A stretch of 6,675 nt of DNA. It comes from Treponema sp. (lineage in GTDB: Bacteria; Spirochaetota; Spirochaetia; Treponematales; Breznakiellaceae). The stretch covers positions 1 to 6,675 of the forward strand of contig WRAL01000083.1 in assembly GCA_009780285.1 (NCBI GenBank), in the 5' to 3' direction. The translations under genes and the position numbers were made by a program. Position 1 is the stretch's first letter, and the number at the start of each line of letters is the position of its first letter. The notes under the pieces are model-generated. The model did not search any database, was not told where the DNA came from, and worked only from the letters and a program-made list of their open reading frames with translations. Shown in pieces: positions 5,751 to 6,675 of this stretch.

Positions 5751-6458
5751 CTACCAGTCGAACGCCGCGCTCTCGACGATTTCGAGCAGCTCCACGTCAA
5801 AAATAAGGGTCGCGTAGGGCGGAATGCCCGGCATCCCGAACTCCGGCATCCCCGGCACTCCCTGCGGCCCGTAGCCAATGTCGTAAGGAATAAAGAAGCG
5901 AAAGACCGCGCCGACGTTCATAAGCTGCAGGCCCTCGGCCCAGCCGGGGATCACCGAGGGAAGGTGGAATTGCTCCGGATCCCCGCGCTGAAGCGAGCTG
6001 TCGAAGACCGTCCCGTCGATCAGGTAGCCCTCATAATGGACGAGAACGGTGGAAAAAGCGTCCGGGTTCGGGCCCTCGCCCTCGAAAATGATCTCGAACT
6101 GAAGCCCGCTTTCCGTAACGGCCACGCCGGGGCGCAGCGCGTTTCCCTCAAGGAATGTCGCCTCGCGATCTCGCAGCATCGGCGCATAGGCCGTCTCGAA
6201 AATCTCCAGCGCCTGCTCCATCGTATAGCGAGCGTTGTCCATAAGCGCGTCGCGCAGTCCCTAGATGAAAGCCCCGATGTCCGGGAAAACGCCTATGGAC
6301 ATAAAGTCCATGCCCACGCTCATCCCCAGAGCGTAGCTACCGTCTGAGTCGAAAATCTCCGAGCCGGGAGGCGCGAAGGATTCGGGCGCGCCGGAGTTCC
6401 CGCAGCCCCAAAGAAGCGCCGCCGCGACGGCCAGCGCCGCCAATTTGCGATTTGTCAT
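5751..6458 (-). pseudogene. Lipoprotein FKBP-type peptidyl-prolyl isomerase with in-frame amber stop at codon 66
   Basis: Reading from ATG at 6458 there is a lipoprotein signal with lipobox LLWGC (Cys19), then the Mip/FkpA-type segment GSYALGMSVGMDF, then GAFI and TAG (6263-6261), then in the same frame GLRDALMDNARYTM, a helix and a complete FKBP domain to TAG at 5751. Ignoring the amber the product is 235 residues. The paralogue downstream reads AAFMEGL where this one reads GAFI-stop-GL, so the TAG replaces one residue; a single base change from GAG, CAG or AAG would explain it. Pocket residues are intact: Tyr142, Phe152-Asp153, Val169-Ile170-Trp173, Tyr196, Phe220. The loop before the last strand has an extra MPEFGMPGI-type stretch (about 201-212). 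An ATG at 6242 could restart a 163-residue product without signal peptide, but no Shine-Dalgarno supports it. Could be a fresh pseudogene, read-through or sequencing error. Confidence 0.8.
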
Positions 6459-6503
6459 GCCCCGAGCATAGCCTTAAATCCCGCTTTTGGCTAGCCGGCG
6501 CGT

Positions 6504-6569
6504 TGCCTCATAAAAAACCTAACCGTAAAAAACAGATGCCTCAAAATAAAAACCTAACCCAAATATGCT
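6504..6569. repeat. Two copies of a TGCCTCA...AAAACCTAACC motif at 33-bp period
   Basis: Copy 1 (6504-6524) and copy 2 (6537-6559) both begin TGCCTCA, continue with an A-rich run and end AAAAACCTAACC; the second has two extra bases in the A-run. The starts are 33 bp apart. This AT-rich patch contrasts with the GC-rich surroundings. It lies between the start of the broken FKBP gene and a candidate transposase start, so it may be a set of transposase-binding sites at an IS end. Read on the minus strand, it could instead be a pair of regulator sites upstream of the FKBP gene. Confidence 0.6.
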
Positions 6570-6585
6570 TGTCCGAAGGAGGGTG

Positions 6586-6612
6586 GTCCAATCTGCCCAT
6601 GGCAGATTGGAC
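6586..6612. repeat. Perfect 12-bp inverted repeat with 3-nt loop
   Basis: GTCCAATCTGCC (6586-6597) and GGCAGATTGGAC (6601-6612) are exact reverse complements around CAT. It directly precedes the GAGGG ribosome-binding candidate (6615-6619) of the plus-strand frame starting at 6624. A strong leader hairpin just before a transposase start is a known device limiting its translation from outside transcripts in some IS elements; that role here is inference. No T-tract follows, so it is not a typical terminator. Confidence 0.7.
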
Positions 6613-6623
6613 TCGAGGGCGCA

Positions 6624-6675
6624 ATGGGGTTATCGATGAGAGAGAAAAAGGCGCTTGCGGAGGAAGCCTGCAGGC
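6624..6675 (+). CDS. Possible N-terminus of a transposase (3'-partial)
   Basis: ATG at 6624 (or 6636 in the same frame), with GAGGG 4 bp upstream of the first, opens a frame reading MGLSMREKKALAEEACR to the window edge. A basic, helical MREKKAL-type start is familiar from DDE (integrase-core) transposases whose N-terminal helix-turn-helix follows. Only 17 codons are visible, so the family cannot be fixed. The preceding hairpin and 33-bp direct repeats support an IS left end. A competing frame from ATG 6599 is also open to the edge but looks less protein-like. Confidence 0.35.
   Translation, partial: MGLSMREKKALAEEACR

Noticed and set aside
5008..5817. Plus-strand open frame of 269 codons across the FKBP genes
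   Set aside because: It is antisense to the intact FKBP gene and runs into its paralogue, with no domain signal. It is a shadow of the minus-strand coding.
5751..6242. A separate short FKBP gene starting at ATG 6242
   Set aside because: Homology to the paralogue continues in the same frame upstream through the TAG to a lipoprotein signal, and no ribosome-binding site precedes 6242. It is better described as the 3' part of one interrupted gene.
6514..6559. CRISPR-like repeat or telomere-like GGTTAGG motif
   Set aside because: Only two imperfect copies at a 33-bp period with no proper spacers, and the GGTTAGG resemblance is a short chance match.
6599..6675. Plus-strand frame from the ATG inside the hairpin
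   Set aside because: Open to the window edge, but its start is buried in the perfect stem-loop, the purine-rich stretch is about 15 bp away, and the translation is less protein-like than the frame from 6624.

Overview
This is a GC-rich bacterial window with tightly packed genes: several stop/start overlaps, GTG and TTG as possible starts, and TAG, TGA and TAA all used as stops. A prolipoprotein signal peptide and a second Sec signal peptide, both on periplasmic-type FKBP isomerases, point to a diderm. The set of genes (an acetyl-CoA-type MetA, a PtsN-like IIA protein coupled to a pRiA4b ORF-3 protein, and a PhoU/OmpR-type regulator pair) is compatible with a spirochaete-like lineage, but that is only an impression and no marker gene settles it.

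Layout. Positions 1-777 (+) hold the 3' five-sixths of a MetA homoserine O-acyltransferase whose N-terminus lies outside the window. Its stop overlaps by 11 bp the stop of a convergent two-gene operon. That operon (- strand, 3249 to 767) encodes a 664-residue protein with a C-terminal pRiA4b ORF-3 domain, then a PtsN/EIIA-fructose-like phosphocarrier protein; the two genes share an ATGA overlap. Positions 3250-3653 are non-coding between divergent genes and are rich in structure: one long inverted repeat and three compact hairpins, followed by a reasonable sigma70-type promoter. That promoter would drive phoU and a one-base-overlapping OmpR/PhoB-family response regulator (3654-5011, +). A hairpin at 5010-5037 separates the regulator from a convergent pair of FKBP-type peptidyl-prolyl isomerase genes (- strand, 6458 to 5047).

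The two FKBP genes are tandem paralogues. The downstream copy (229 aa, Sec signal peptide) is intact. The upstream copy (lipoprotein signal, 235 codons) is interrupted by a single in-frame TAG at codon 66, with homology continuing in the same frame on both sides. It is therefore a very recent pseudogene, a read-through gene, or carries a sequence error.

The right edge (6459-6675) has two copies of an AT-rich motif at a 33-bp period, a perfect 12-bp stem hairpin, and the first 17 codons of a plus-strand frame that looks like the N-terminus of a DDE transposase. This suggests that the left end of an insertion sequence lies just upstream of the broken FKBP gene.

There is no defence system, CRISPR array, rRNA or tRNA here. 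The points most worth following are the amber-interrupted lipoprotein FKBP, the hairpin cluster upstream of phoU, and the translationally coupled pRiA4/PtsN pair.
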